Of a DNA stretch of 64,000 bases, positions 1-7,593 are shown one piece after another. The position numbers and the translations under genes were made by a program. The first letter of the stretch is position 1. Every line of letters starts with the position of its first letter. Under the pieces are notes generated by a model that saw only the letters and a program-made list of their open reading frames with translations, made no database searches and was not told the DNA's origin. Source of the stretch: an uncultured Mucilaginibacter sp. (GTDB lineage: Bacteria > Bacteroidota > Bacteroidia > Sphingobacteriales > Sphingobacteriaceae); NCBI RefSeq assembly GCF_903893715.1, contig NZ_CAITNG010000039.1, forward strand, positions 33,532 through 97,531. The letters are read 5' to 3'.

Positions 1-575
1 ATGATATCAGCTTTCCCTTCGTGGTATTTTCCCTCGTTCAAACTGGTTTGCAAAAGCTCCGCAAATTCTATTCTCAGACCCTTGAAATCTTCCCGAAGCA
101 TCTTTTCCGTATAAAGCATCCCGATGTCCTTCGGCCCGCCAGAGCTATTATGGAGTTGAGTCGGGTTGAAAGCTTCAAGGATCAACCTCCCGCCCGGTTT
201 CAGCCAAGCCACAGACTGTTGATGCAACGGCTTGCGCACATCCGGCGGCAAATGCGCATAAATCAATGCCACAACGTCTGCACTATCATTGGCATAGCTT
301 ACTGAAACCGCATCTTCGATGATATAATTAATCTCAACACCGCTTTTTTCTGCCAGTTTCATCGCCTTTGTCTTACCTTTTTCGCTGGAGTCAAACGCAT
401 AAACGTTCCATCCGCTTTTCGCGGCAAATACTCCATTTCTGCCCTCTCCGTCACAAGGCAGAATGATTGTTCCGGCTTTAAGTGAGTTGAGCTGTTCAGC
501 GAAGAAAACATTAGGCTCTTCCCCATACGCATAATCGCTGTCTACATATCGCTTGTTCCAATATTCGCTCATCAT
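1..575 (-). CDS. Class I SAM-dependent methyltransferase (3' end beyond window)
   Basis: The reading frame starts at tandem ATG codons (573-575 and 570-572) and stays open to the left edge, so the C-terminus is missing. The N-terminus (SEYWNKRYVDSDYAYGEEPN) is typical of TehB/TPMT-like small methyltransferases. A motif-I variant, LPCDGEGRNGVFA, forms the SAM-binding loop, followed by the acidic strand end YAFDSS and a motif-IV-like ADVVALIYAHLP. It starts 8 bp after the cydB stop, so it is probably the last gene of the sulfide oxidoreductase/cytochrome bd operon. The substrate cannot be read from sequence. In this context a small thiol or sulfide acceptor is possible, but that is inference only. 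Confidence 0.8.
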   Translation of the reverse strand, partial: MMSEYWNKRYVDSDYAYGEEPNVFFAEQLNSLKAGTIILPCDGEGRNGVFAAKSGWNVYAFDSSEKGKTKAMKLAEKSGVEINYIIEDAVSVSYANDSADVVALIYAHLPPDVRKPLHQQSVAWLKPGGRLILEAFNPTQLHNSSGGPKDIGMLYTEKMLREDFKGLRIEFAELLQTSLNEGKYHEGKADI

Positions 576-583
576 TGTTAAAT

Positions 584-1618
584 TTAATAACTAGTTTCAT
601 CCATTTTTACCTTGCCACGAAATGTCCAGAATACAAAGATCGTATAGGCCGCAACCAGCGGCACGCCTATCGCCGCGATAATCAGCATAATGCCTAATGA
701 TTTTTGTGACGAAGCGCCATTGTAGATCGTAATGTTGTATGCAGGGTTAATCGTAGAAAGTACAATATTTGGAAATAGATTAATCGTTACAGTGATCAGC
801 AATAAAGCGGATGTTAAAGCAGAAGAAAGAAACGCCCGGAAAAAAACGCCCTTTTCCAATAACCTCCGTGTATTAATGATCGTCAGAATCGTCAGCAAAG
901 GAATTAAAAACAGGTATGGATGCGTACGGAACTTTTCAGCCGTATGAGGCAGGTAGATCAGTGTCGCCATGGTTAAGGCAACATAGGAGATCACAAAAAA
1001 GCGGCTGGTATTCTTCGCCAATACCCTTAACTTAGTGTGTAACCTTTTTTCTGTTTTCATGATCAGGTAGGTTGCGCCGTGCATCATAAATAAGGCAACA
1101 ACGGTAACCCCGGTGATCAAAGCATAGGGGTTCAGCAAGTTGAAAAACCCGCCTACGTATTCAAAATCTTTGTTGATGGGAATACCCTGCATGACATTGC
1201 CTAAAACAACGCCGAGTAACAGAGCTATCGTAATGCTGGCAACAGAATAAATGATATCCCAGGTCTTTCGCCACCAAAGCATCGTTTCCTTGCTCCGGAA
1301 CTCTATCGCAATCGCCCGAAGGATCAGCACGGTCAGGAACAGCATAAAAGGAATGTAGAATGCTGAAAATATAGTGGCATATACTTCCGGAAACCCGGCA
1401 AATAACGCCCCGCCGCCGATCACCAGCCACACTTCATTGCCATCCCATACCGGCCCGATGGCATTTAACGCGATCCTCCGGCTTTCGTCTTTTTTAAAAA
1501 ATAAATGCAGTGCCCCTGCACCTAAATCAAACCCATCCAATATCGCATAGCCTGTAAAAACTGCGCCGACTACCAAAAACCACCAGGTTGGGTAATCAAT
1601 TCCTAAAAATGTCTGCAT
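584..1618 (-). CDS. cydB: Cytochrome bd ubiquinol oxidase subunit II
   Basis: CydB is the membrane partner of CydA in the bd-type terminal oxidase, which oxidises quinol and reduces oxygen to water. The 344-aa protein is hydrophobic throughout, with about eight membrane segments. Two family motifs are intact: GYAILDGFDLGAG near residues 23-35 and GPVWDGNEVWL near 55-65. The start lies 1 bp from the cydA stop, so the two are translationally linked. Known family biology: bd oxidases tolerate sulfide, NO and low oxygen better than haem-copper oxidases, which suits the sulfide:quinone oxidoreductase encoded upstream in the same apparent operon. Confidence 0.95.
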   Translation of the reverse strand: MQTFLGIDYPTWWFLVVGAVFTGYAILDGFDLGAGALHLFFKKDESRRIALNAIGPVWDGNEVWLVIGGGALFAGFPEVYATIFSAFYIPFMLFLTVLILRAIAIEFRSKETMLWWRKTWDIIYSVASITIALLLGVVLGNVMQGIPINKDFEYVGGFFNLLNPYALITGVTVVALFMMHGATYLIMKTEKRLHTKLRVLAKNTSRFFVISYVALTMATLIYLPHTAEKFRTHPYLFLIPLLTILTIINTRRLLEKGVFFRAFLSSALTSALLLITVTINLFPNIVLSTINPAYNITIYNGASSQKSLGIMLIIAAIGVPLVAAYTIFVFWTFRGKVKMDETSY

Positions 1619-1619
1619 G

Positions 1620-2987
1620 TTAGTTCAGGGTTTGGTCGTGAATAGTTTCAATTATTGGAACAGGTTCCGCTTCGCTGAAACCATATTTGATCTTTTTGTT
1701 CAGCAGGTAAATAAACAGCGCAAAAAGCAGGACATAAACAGTAGTGAACAGGATCAGGGAAAATAATACCTGATCGGCCCTTACCGCTTTGGATAAGGCA
1801 TCACTGGTTCTGAGCAATCCGTATACCACCCAGGGCTGCCTGCCCATTTCGGCAGAGAACCAGCCCATCTGGTTGCCAAGCTGTGGCAATAATACGGAGT
1901 AGGAAAATATGGCCATCAGCCATTTATACTGAAAAAGCTTACCACGCCACCACAGAAAAACCGCGAAGAGCGTTAATCCAATTATGGTTACTCCAATAGC
2001 GATCATTAAATGGTAAACCTGGAAAATGGCATTGATCTGCTTAGGCCGGTCATTAACCGCAAAAGCATTTAAGCCTTTAACCGGTGTCGTGAAATTCTGA
2101 TAAAGTAAAAAAGTCAGCCCGCCCGGAATTTTCAAACCGCTTACTGTCTTCTTATCCTGGTTAACAACCCCGAATAAATACATATCGGCAACTTTAAGGC
2201 TGTCATAATGCCCTTCAAACGCCGCCAATTTTGCGGGCTGATTTTTGGAGACACCATCTGCCGAATTATGCCCGGTTACCAACTGCAGCAGTCCGGAAAT
2301 GGTAGCAACAATAAGTGCCAGCTTAAAAGCTTTCTTTGAAATTTCTTCGTGCCTGTTTTTAAGCAGGTAATAAGCGTGAACGCTCAGCACGAGGAATGAC
2401 CCGGCCAGAAATGCGCCAACCAAAACATGAGAGAGCCTGTCCATGGAGGAAGGATTGAAAACCATCGCCCAGAAATCGGTGACTTCTGCTCTCACCTTCA
2501 TGCCATGTCCGACCAGATGAAAACCTGCCGGGGTTTGCTGCCAGGAGTTAGCCACTACGATCCAGATCGCGGAAAACATAGATCCCAGGGCTACCATGAT
2601 CGTGGAGAAAAAATGCACTTTAGGAGATACCCTGTTCCAACCGAATAATAATAATCCGAGGAACCCGCTTTCCAGTGCAAAAGCGAATATGCCCTCGGCA
2701 GCAAGCGCGCTACCGAAGATATCTCCGACATACCTGGAGTAGGTTGCCCAGTTGGTACCAAACTCAAATTCCATTACGATACCTGTGGCCACACCGATCC
2801 CAAATATCAGGGCGAATATTTTGATCCAGAACTTGGTCATCGTTTCATAGATCTTCTTCCCCGTTTTCAGGTACATACCCTCCATGACCACGAGCATTAC
2901 GCCAAGGCCGATGCTCAGGGGCGGATAGATATAGTGAAAGCTCACAGTAAAAGCGAACTGTATGCGGCTTAAAATTTCGACATCCAT
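1620..2987 (-). CDS. cydA: Cytochrome bd ubiquinol oxidase subunit I
   Basis: Haem-bearing, quinol-oxidising subunit of cytochrome bd, 455 aa. The N-terminus places the conserved haem-ligand histidine at His18 (SFHYIYPPLSIGLG). A second ligand candidate is in LSVHAYYLLK, and the methionine/GRQPW block (GWFSAEMGRQPWVVYG) lies in the C-terminal third. The periplasmic Q-loop carries the quinol-site signature QPAKLAAFEGHYDS. The loop after it is short, as in the S-class of bd oxidases. The gene sits 31 bp downstream of a 53-aa ORF and that ORF 25 bp downstream of the sulfide:quinone oxidoreductase, making a coherent quinone-reducing and quinol-oxidising operon. Confidence 0.96.
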   Translation of the reverse strand: MDVEILSRIQFAFTVSFHYIYPPLSIGLGVMLVVMEGMYLKTGKKIYETMTKFWIKIFALIFGIGVATGIVMEFEFGTNWATYSRYVGDIFGSALAAEGIFAFALESGFLGLLLFGWNRVSPKVHFFSTIMVALGSMFSAIWIVVANSWQQTPAGFHLVGHGMKVRAEVTDFWAMVFNPSSMDRLSHVLVGAFLAGSFLVLSVHAYYLLKNRHEEISKKAFKLALIVATISGLLQLVTGHNSADGVSKNQPAKLAAFEGHYDSLKVADMYLFGVVNQDKKTVSGLKIPGGLTFLLYQNFTTPVKGLNAFAVNDRPKQINAIFQVYHLMIAIGVTIIGLTLFAVFLWWRGKLFQYKWLMAIFSYSVLLPQLGNQMGWFSAEMGRQPWVVYGLLRTSDALSKAVRADQVLFSLILFTTVYVLLFALFIYLLNKKIKYGFSEAEPVPIIETIHDQTLN

Positions 2988-3018
2988 ATCAATTGTTATT
3001 AATTAGCATTTTTAATAT

Positions 3019-3180
3019 TCAGGAATGGCCTTTAGCCACGATCCTGATAATTTTCCAGTTCAGGATCATAAACCTGATTAGCTGAAAAGGTATAAACCTG
3101 CGCCAGAAAAGAGTCGTGTTAGTTGGTGTAGGCGGATAATACTGTTCAGAGTATTTATCAATTACAAGGCGGTTTTCCAT
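3019..3180 (-). CDS. Small 53-aa protein upstream of cydA, possible oxidase accessory
   Basis: A 53-codon ORF from ATG (3178-3180) to TGA (3019-3021) fills the gap between the sulfide:quinone oxidoreductase and cydA. The N-terminal half is polar (MENRLVIDKYSEQYYPPTP). The C-terminal half is a basic, hydrophobic, probably membrane-associated helix (FWRRFIPFQLIRFMILNWKI) ending in IRIVAKGHS. Several bd oxidases need tiny membrane subunits (CydX, CydS/CydH types), and some Bacteroidota carry a DUF4492 gene beside cydA. This sequence does not obviously match any of them. Its position and composition suggest an oxidase accessory, but the assignment is inference. Confidence 0.6.
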   Translation of the reverse strand: MENRLVIDKYSEQYYPPTPTNTTLFWRRFIPFQLIRFMILNWKIIRIVAKGHS

Positions 3181-3205
3181 GATTGATTTTTCTAAAGTTA
3201 ACTAT

Positions 3206-4666
3206 TTATTCGGGTATCATCCACCAGAAGGGCTTTCCTTTGGCTTTGTATAAAAACATATAATGCATCAGCCATTTCAGCCAGTGTCCGGCCAGGCCGG
3301 GTTCTCCCATGGTGGTATTGATATCTCTTCCCCATTCCGGAAACTTGTCCCAGTCAGGCACAACCGGGCTCACCGTCATCGTAGCCGCAGTTCCCTTACT
3401 CATACCGTAGCCTGCCGAGACGATACAGGCCGCGCCCATTTTCCCCATGGAAGCTTTGTGTTTGATTTCTGGATTCCCGGTTTTTATCCAGTTAACAATA
3501 TTTTCAGCCGTAACCTTACCCATCACACCCGAAGGCATACCCGTGCGGGGAGCTGTTGCATAAATAGCGGTCCCATTCTTATTGGTCATCGGTTTAGAAA
3601 TAGAATGCGGCGGCGCAAAAGCGATACCCGGCGCAAAAATATTAGGGTAGGAAGGATTCTGATAAGTTTGCGGCCAGTCCGCTACAGACCATTCTTCAAA
3701 TGGCCTCGGGGTATAGTCAGCATCTACTTTCATTAACCCGTTCGGTGCGAATAATTTCGCGGAGATGTCCGTCCCTTGTTTGTCAAATGCCTGAAATCCA
3801 TGCCCTGCGAATCCCGGGATGAGCATGGCAAAGTCGTAGGCTTGTTCTAAATATTCGCCGTCGAGGTTTTCATAGTAGATCTTTTGGGCATCTATCTTTT
3901 TAACGCCCGCCCTTTTGATCCATTTAATATTCCTTTCCACGAAGTAGGATTCCGCAAATAATTTGGTATTGGAAATGAAGCCTCCTTTTTTGATAAAAGC
4001 CCCGCCCATACCGAAATCACCCAGTTCATATTCATTGGTGATCCAGACGACTTCTGCAAGGTCCTGCAGCCCCCTTCTTTTGATCTCGAAATCGACATTT
4101 AAAATATATTCAAAAGCGGCTCCCTGGCAGGTGGCGGTAGGGTGGCCGGTGCCGATCACAAACGTTTGTTTCTGGCCGTTTTGCATCTTTTCCAGTTTCT
4201 CCTTAAATAATTCCCAGGCCTCCGTTGCGTGAGAGAATGTACAAACTGATGCGATATTTCCTTCGCCCGGATGAAGCCCCTCCGTAGCCTCGAAATTAAG
4301 CTTCGGCCCCGTTGCATTGATCAGGAAATCATACGGAACTTTTTGGGTCTGCCCCGATCTATCCGGCGTGGTAAAACTGACCTCTACATAGCCTGAATTT
4401 ATTTCAGCATCTCCCTCAGGATAAAACCGCTGTGCTTTTGCCTGCAAAAATTCAACGCCCCATTTTTTATACAATGGTTTCAGATCAAATTTGATCTCGT
4501 CGGCGGTCATTCTGCCGACACCCACCCATATATTAGAGGGTATCCACTGATAGATGCTTGAAGGTGATATGACGGTCACCTGGTGTTCCTTCGTTAAATA
4601 CCTTTGCAGATATGACGCGGCAGTATGCCCTGCGACACCTGCTCCTAAAACGACTATTCGTGCCAT
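3206..4666 (-). CDS. sqr: Sulfide:quinone oxidoreductase family flavoprotein
   Basis: This 486-aa FAD-dependent enzyme of the sulfide:quinone oxidoreductase/flavocytochrome c sulfide dehydrogenase family is expected to oxidise sulfide to polysulfide or persulfide and pass electrons to the quinone pool. The Rossmann motif VVLGAGVAGHTAA is at residues 5-17. Three cysteines sit where the family has its redox centres: Cys142 (SVCTF), Cys180 (TATCQGAAFEY) and Cys414 (GAACIVSAG). The C-terminal tail (residues 461-484) is an aromatic amphipathic stretch suited to monotopic membrane binding. It is the first gene of the operon leading to cydAB, and a GTAAC-type activator site lies about 90 bp upstream. 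Other disulfide-reductase-fold enzymes are possible, but the three cysteines favour SQR. Confidence 0.87.
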   Translation of the reverse strand: MARIVVLGAGVAGHTAASYLQRYLTKEHQVTVISPSSIYQWIPSNIWVGVGRMTADEIKFDLKPLYKKWGVEFLQAKAQRFYPEGDAEINSGYVEVSFTTPDRSGQTQKVPYDFLINATGPKLNFEATEGLHPGEGNIASVCTFSHATEAWELFKEKLEKMQNGQKQTFVIGTGHPTATCQGAAFEYILNVDFEIKRRGLQDLAEVVWITNEYELGDFGMGGAFIKKGGFISNTKLFAESYFVERNIKWIKRAGVKKIDAQKIYYENLDGEYLEQAYDFAMLIPGFAGHGFQAFDKQGTDISAKLFAPNGLMKVDADYTPRPFEEWSVADWPQTYQNPSYPNIFAPGIAFAPPHSISKPMTNKNGTAIYATAPRTGMPSGVMGKVTAENIVNWIKTGNPEIKHKASMGKMGAACIVSAGYGMSKGTAATMTVSPVVPDWDKFPEWGRDINTTMGEPGLAGHWLKWLMHYMFLYKAKGKPFWWMIPE

Positions 4667-4720
4667 GATTGAATTAAAATAAGGTTGTGCTTATGTTTTC
4701 GATAAGCGTTTTTTACAATG

Positions 4721-4764
4721 TAAAGTTAAAGGTGTCCGACAACTTACTTCGTTACATTTGTTAC
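4721..4764 (-). promoter_or_regulatory. Putative Crp/Fnr-type site and -7 element for the SQR/cydAB operon
   Basis: GTTACATTTGTTAC lies at 4751-4764. Read on the transcribed strand it is GTAAC-N4-GTAAC, one base from the dyad GTAAC-N4-GTTAC. A weak Bacteroidota -7 element, TAACTTTA, lies at 4721-4728, with its centre 33 bp downstream. The same geometry is found at 7000-7043 and 13302-13345. Confidence 0.55.
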
Positions 4765-4834
4765 ATTCAAAAGCCCCTTTTGATAAAAGAAAGCACATTT
4801 GCTTGGTTGATGCATCGATTAATAATTCATTTTA

Positions 4835-5263
4835 CTAGCGCAGGTTAGAAATTATAGTTTCAGAACCCTTGCTTAGTTCAGGATGATAATGCAGTCCTGG
4901 TGTCAGCCAGTGCAGCAAGATAACCCTGGAATACCTTAAATTGAACGGTGCCAGTATGCCGACAACGCCTAATAAGACAGCCGTATAAACCCAGGGGTTG
5001 TCACTGCCGGTTAGTATTGATGTTCCGATTGCTAAAGTGACCAGTTCTGCCACAATGAATGCGTAACTCACATACATCGCTCCGTAAAAATAGCCGGGCT
5101 CCCTTTCATAGGTCATGCCGCAATGCGGGCAGTTCGTCAGCATTTTTTGTCCGCTTAGGCTATACATCGGGTTTGCATAAATATTCCCAACCCAGCACTT
5201 CGGACATTTGGCATTAACTATCGCCGGCCACATGGTTAATTCTTTTTTTACTACTTTTTTCAT
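4835..5263 (-). CDS. DUF983 family zinc-ribbon membrane protein
   Basis: This 142-aa protein has two CxxC pairs (Cys20/Cys23 in KCPKCW and Cys45/Cys48 in NCPHCGM) forming a probable zinc ribbon. They are followed by the family-typical EREPGYFYGAMYVSYAF and two membrane helices. DUF983 proteins are often found near respiratory oxidases, but the biochemical role is not known. It starts 21 bp after the CoA-disulfide reductase/rhodanese gene and is probably co-transcribed with it. Confidence 0.85.
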   Translation of the reverse strand: MKKVVKKELTMWPAIVNAKCPKCWVGNIYANPMYSLSGQKMLTNCPHCGMTYEREPGYFYGAMYVSYAFIVAELVTLAIGTSILTGSDNPWVYTAVLLGVVGILAPFNLRYSRVILLHWLTPGLHYHPELSKGSETIISNLR

Positions 5264-5284
5264 CTTTATTGAGTTTCCCTGTAA

Positions 5285-6949
5285 TTAGATAGTTATACCT
5301 TTTTCATCGTTACAGGTATGCCACAAGCTATACCCACCGGAAAGATTGTAAACATGGTCGTATCCCCGCTGTTTCAGTATCCTTTGCGCGAGGTATCCCC
5401 GAAGACCCGCCTCGCAATAAATAAAAAGCGTTCCTGTTGTAGGTATTTCATCCAGTCGCCCCCTGATCTCATCTATAGGGATATTTATCGCGTTCCCTAT
5501 TCTCCCTTCCTGATATTCTGCGGCACTCCGCACGTCGATCAGCAAATCACCATCGCCGATCTTAGCCAGCTCATCCCAGTAAAATACATTTAGCTTTTCT
5601 GTCAGGATATTTTCCGCAACAAAACCAGCCATATTAACCGGATCTTTTGCGGACGAATAGGGCGGCGCATAAGCGTGTTCGAATTCTGCCATGTCCTCAA
5701 TAGTTCCATTATGTTTGATAATGCCCGCCAGGATATCCAGGCGTTTGTCCGCCCCATCGTAGCCCGCTACCTGTGCGCTTAATAATTGCCCGTTATCCGG
5801 GGAAAAGGCGATCTGTATGGTCATTTTTTCTACATTGGGATAATACCCGGCATGTGATCCGCCACTGGTTGTGGAAACGATATGTGGAATGCCCGCTGCT
5901 TTCAAATTTTTGGAGGCGACACCGGAGGTGCCTACAGTCATATCAAAGACCTTTACAATTGCGGTGTTAATAGCGCCTTTATAGGTTTGTTTATTTCCGA
6001 AAACGATATTATTAGCGCAGATACGCCCCTGCTTATTAGCAGGCCCTGCCAGGTAAGTGATCATCGGAAGGCCTGTTACCGGGTTGTTGAATTCGATGGC
6101 ATCACCCACCGCGTAAATATGCGGATCTGAAGTTTGCAGGAATTCGTTAACTTTTATTCCACGTGTATCCCCGATTTTCAGTCCGGCCATAACCGCCAGC
6201 CGCGTATCCGGCTTAACGCCAATTGATAAAATAACGATATCCGCCTCCAGAGCGGCTCCCGTATTTAAGAGTACGGCGAGGCCGGTGCCCTCGCTTTCGA
6301 ATCCCGAAACAGCCGTGTTAAGAACGAGGTTTACACCTTTAGCGCGTATATGCTGCTGAATCAGTGCAGCAATTGGGAAATCTAAAGGAGTCAGTATTTG
6401 CGGGGCCATTTCGACAACAGCAACCTCCATACCAATGGCATGAAGGTTCTCTGCCATTTCCAGCCCAATGAACCCGGCACCGATAATCACGGCTCTTTTT
6501 GTTCGTTTTTCGATGATGTAGGCCTTAATATAATCTGTATCCGTTACATTTCGCAGTGTAAAGATACCGGCGGTCGTAATGCCAGGAAGCGGCGGCCGTA
6601 AAGGTTCAGCCCCCGGAGAAAGCACCAGCTTATCGTAATGTTCGTCATAAACTTCTCCTGTAACCAGGTTTTTAGCCGTTACGGTTTTATATGCCGAATT
6701 GATTGCAGTAACCTCCGAAAGAACCCTAACATCGATTTGAAAGCGCTGACGAAACGAGGCTGCCGTTTGAACGAGTAACTTGTTCCTATCCTTGATCACC
6801 TGTCCAATATAGTAAGGCAATCCGCAGTTCGCATAAGAAATATGTTCTCCCTTTTCAAAAATGATAATCTCTGCATGTTCGTCAAGCCTTCTTAGTCTTG
6901 CTGCTGTACTTGCGCCGCCGGCAACTCCGCCTATAATGATGTATTTCAT
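5285..6949 (-). CDS. CoA-disulfide reductase/rhodanese fusion (persulfide reductase type)
   Basis: A 554-aa flavoprotein with a C-terminal rhodanese domain. The FAD motif IIIGGVAGGASTAARLRRL opens the protein. The single redox cysteine is Cys42 in SYANCGLPYYIG, the signature of CoA-disulfide and CoA-persulfide reductases. A second nucleotide-binding motif (VIIGAGFIGLEMAE) starts near 154. The conserved YAPPYSSAKDPVNMAG block is at 427-441. The rhodanese domain (about 455-550) has LLIDVRSAAEYQEGRI and active-site Cys512 in YCEAGLRG. Fusions of this kind reduce CoA-persulfide or polysulfide to sulfide. Its own operon has the same putative activator site as the SQR operon, which fits shared control of sulfane-sulfur metabolism. 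Confidence 0.9.
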   Translation of the reverse strand: MKYIIIGGVAGGASTAARLRRLDEHAEIIIFEKGEHISYANCGLPYYIGQVIKDRNKLLVQTAASFRQRFQIDVRVLSEVTAINSAYKTVTAKNLVTGEVYDEHYDKLVLSPGAEPLRPPLPGITTAGIFTLRNVTDTDYIKAYIIEKRTKRAVIIGAGFIGLEMAENLHAIGMEVAVVEMAPQILTPLDFPIAALIQQHIRAKGVNLVLNTAVSGFESEGTGLAVLLNTGAALEADIVILSIGVKPDTRLAVMAGLKIGDTRGIKVNEFLQTSDPHIYAVGDAIEFNNPVTGLPMITYLAGPANKQGRICANNIVFGNKQTYKGAINTAIVKVFDMTVGTSGVASKNLKAAGIPHIVSTTSGGSHAGYYPNVEKMTIQIAFSPDNGQLLSAQVAGYDGADKRLDILAGIIKHNGTIEDMAEFEHAYAPPYSSAKDPVNMAGFVAENILTEKLNVFYWDELAKIGDGDLLIDVRSAAEYQEGRIGNAINIPIDEIRGRLDEIPTTGTLFIYCEAGLRGYLAQRILKQRGYDHVYNLSGGYSLWHTCNDEKGITI

Positions 6950-6999
6950 CTCTTATTTCCTTTGGTTTAATCTGCTTCGTGCAGGTTAAATTCATGAAA

Positions 7000-7043
7000 C
7001 AAAAGTCCTTTTTTTTAAAAGCCGGAACGGTTACAAAAGTTAC
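7000..7043 (-). promoter_or_regulatory. Putative Crp/Fnr-type site and -7 element for the CoADR-Rhd operon
   Basis: GTTACAAAAGTTAC (7030-7043; GTAAC-N4-GTAAC on the transcribed strand) lies upstream of a -7-like GACTTTTG (7000-7007, transcribed strand). Centre-to-centre spacing is 33 bp, identical to the other two sites. The flanking bases GAATGTAAC are shared with the SQR site. Confidence 0.55.
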
Positions 7044-7092
7044 ATTCAGTTAAATTTCAGGAGTATTCAAATCAATGATATCAGAATAACTG

Positions 7093-7278
7093 TCAATTTT
7101 TTACACCTGCTGCTTTTAGGATAAGTTCAAGAGGACAAAATCTGGTAAAAGCAGATTGCAGCAGATTAACACCTACAAATACACCCAGCCAAAGCCAGTT
7201 GATATTTATGGTGTAAGCCAAAACTAAACTGGTTAAAACGATTGTGCCTGCAACGGCACGAACTATTCTTTCTTTCAT
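7093..7278 (-). CDS. DUF2892 family small membrane protein
   Basis: A 61-aa protein matching the YgaP-like transmembrane module (DUF2892): two hydrophobic segments around TIVLTSLVLAYTI and WLWLGVFVGVNLL, then the family-typical cysteine-containing FTRFCPLELILKAAGV. Such modules occur alone or fused to rhodanese domains and sit beside sulfur or metal genes; their function is unresolved. It follows the PII-like gene by 9 bp and closes the efflux operon. Confidence 0.85.
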   Translation of the reverse strand: MKERIVRAVAGTIVLTSLVLAYTININWLWLGVFVGVNLLQSAFTRFCPLELILKAAGVKN

Positions 7279-7287
7279 GTTCTTAGT

Positions 7288-7593
7288 TTAAATAGCCTGT
7301 TCGACAGGCATAATGAATGCTCTTACCGGAAAATCTTTCTTAATAGATATATTATTAGCCTTTATAAGTTCTAAACCGTGAACGGCGTTTTCAGAGGGAG
7401 TAAATGTGAAAATCATCATCGATTCCGCAAGCTCTCCGCCGCTGGCAAACCAGTCCTCCAGATGATTTGATTGATTACCGGTGCGATGACCTGTAATTTC
7501 ATTGGTGCTGAATACGTCGATATTAGCTTGCTTAAATATCCGGGCAACATCAGCAAGGTGTTCTTTCAGGCAGGTTACGATCAGTAATTTCAT
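7288..7593 (-). CDS. PII-like/DUF3240-type small protein of an RND operon
   Basis: A 101-aa soluble protein that starts within the stop region of the RND pump gene (4-bp overlap). The pattern MKLLIVTCLKEHLADVARIF, a central loop and the end strand KKDFPVRAFIMPVEQ resemble the ferredoxin-like PII fold. Small PII-like proteins of the DUF3240 type are known beside metal-efflux RND genes, where they may sense a ligand or metal. I assign the fold by eye only. His36, His45 and several acidic residues in the loop could bind a ligand, but no site is proven. Confidence 0.55.
   Translation of the reverse strand: MKLLIVTCLKEHLADVARIFKQANIDVFSTNEITGHRTGNQSNHLEDWFASGGELAESMMIFTFTPSENAVHGLELIKANNISIKKDFPVRAFIMPVEQAI

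Noticed and set aside
3263..3736. 157-aa plus-strand ORF opposite the SQR gene
   Set aside because: Antisense shadow; histidine/arginine-rich with no protein-like pattern.
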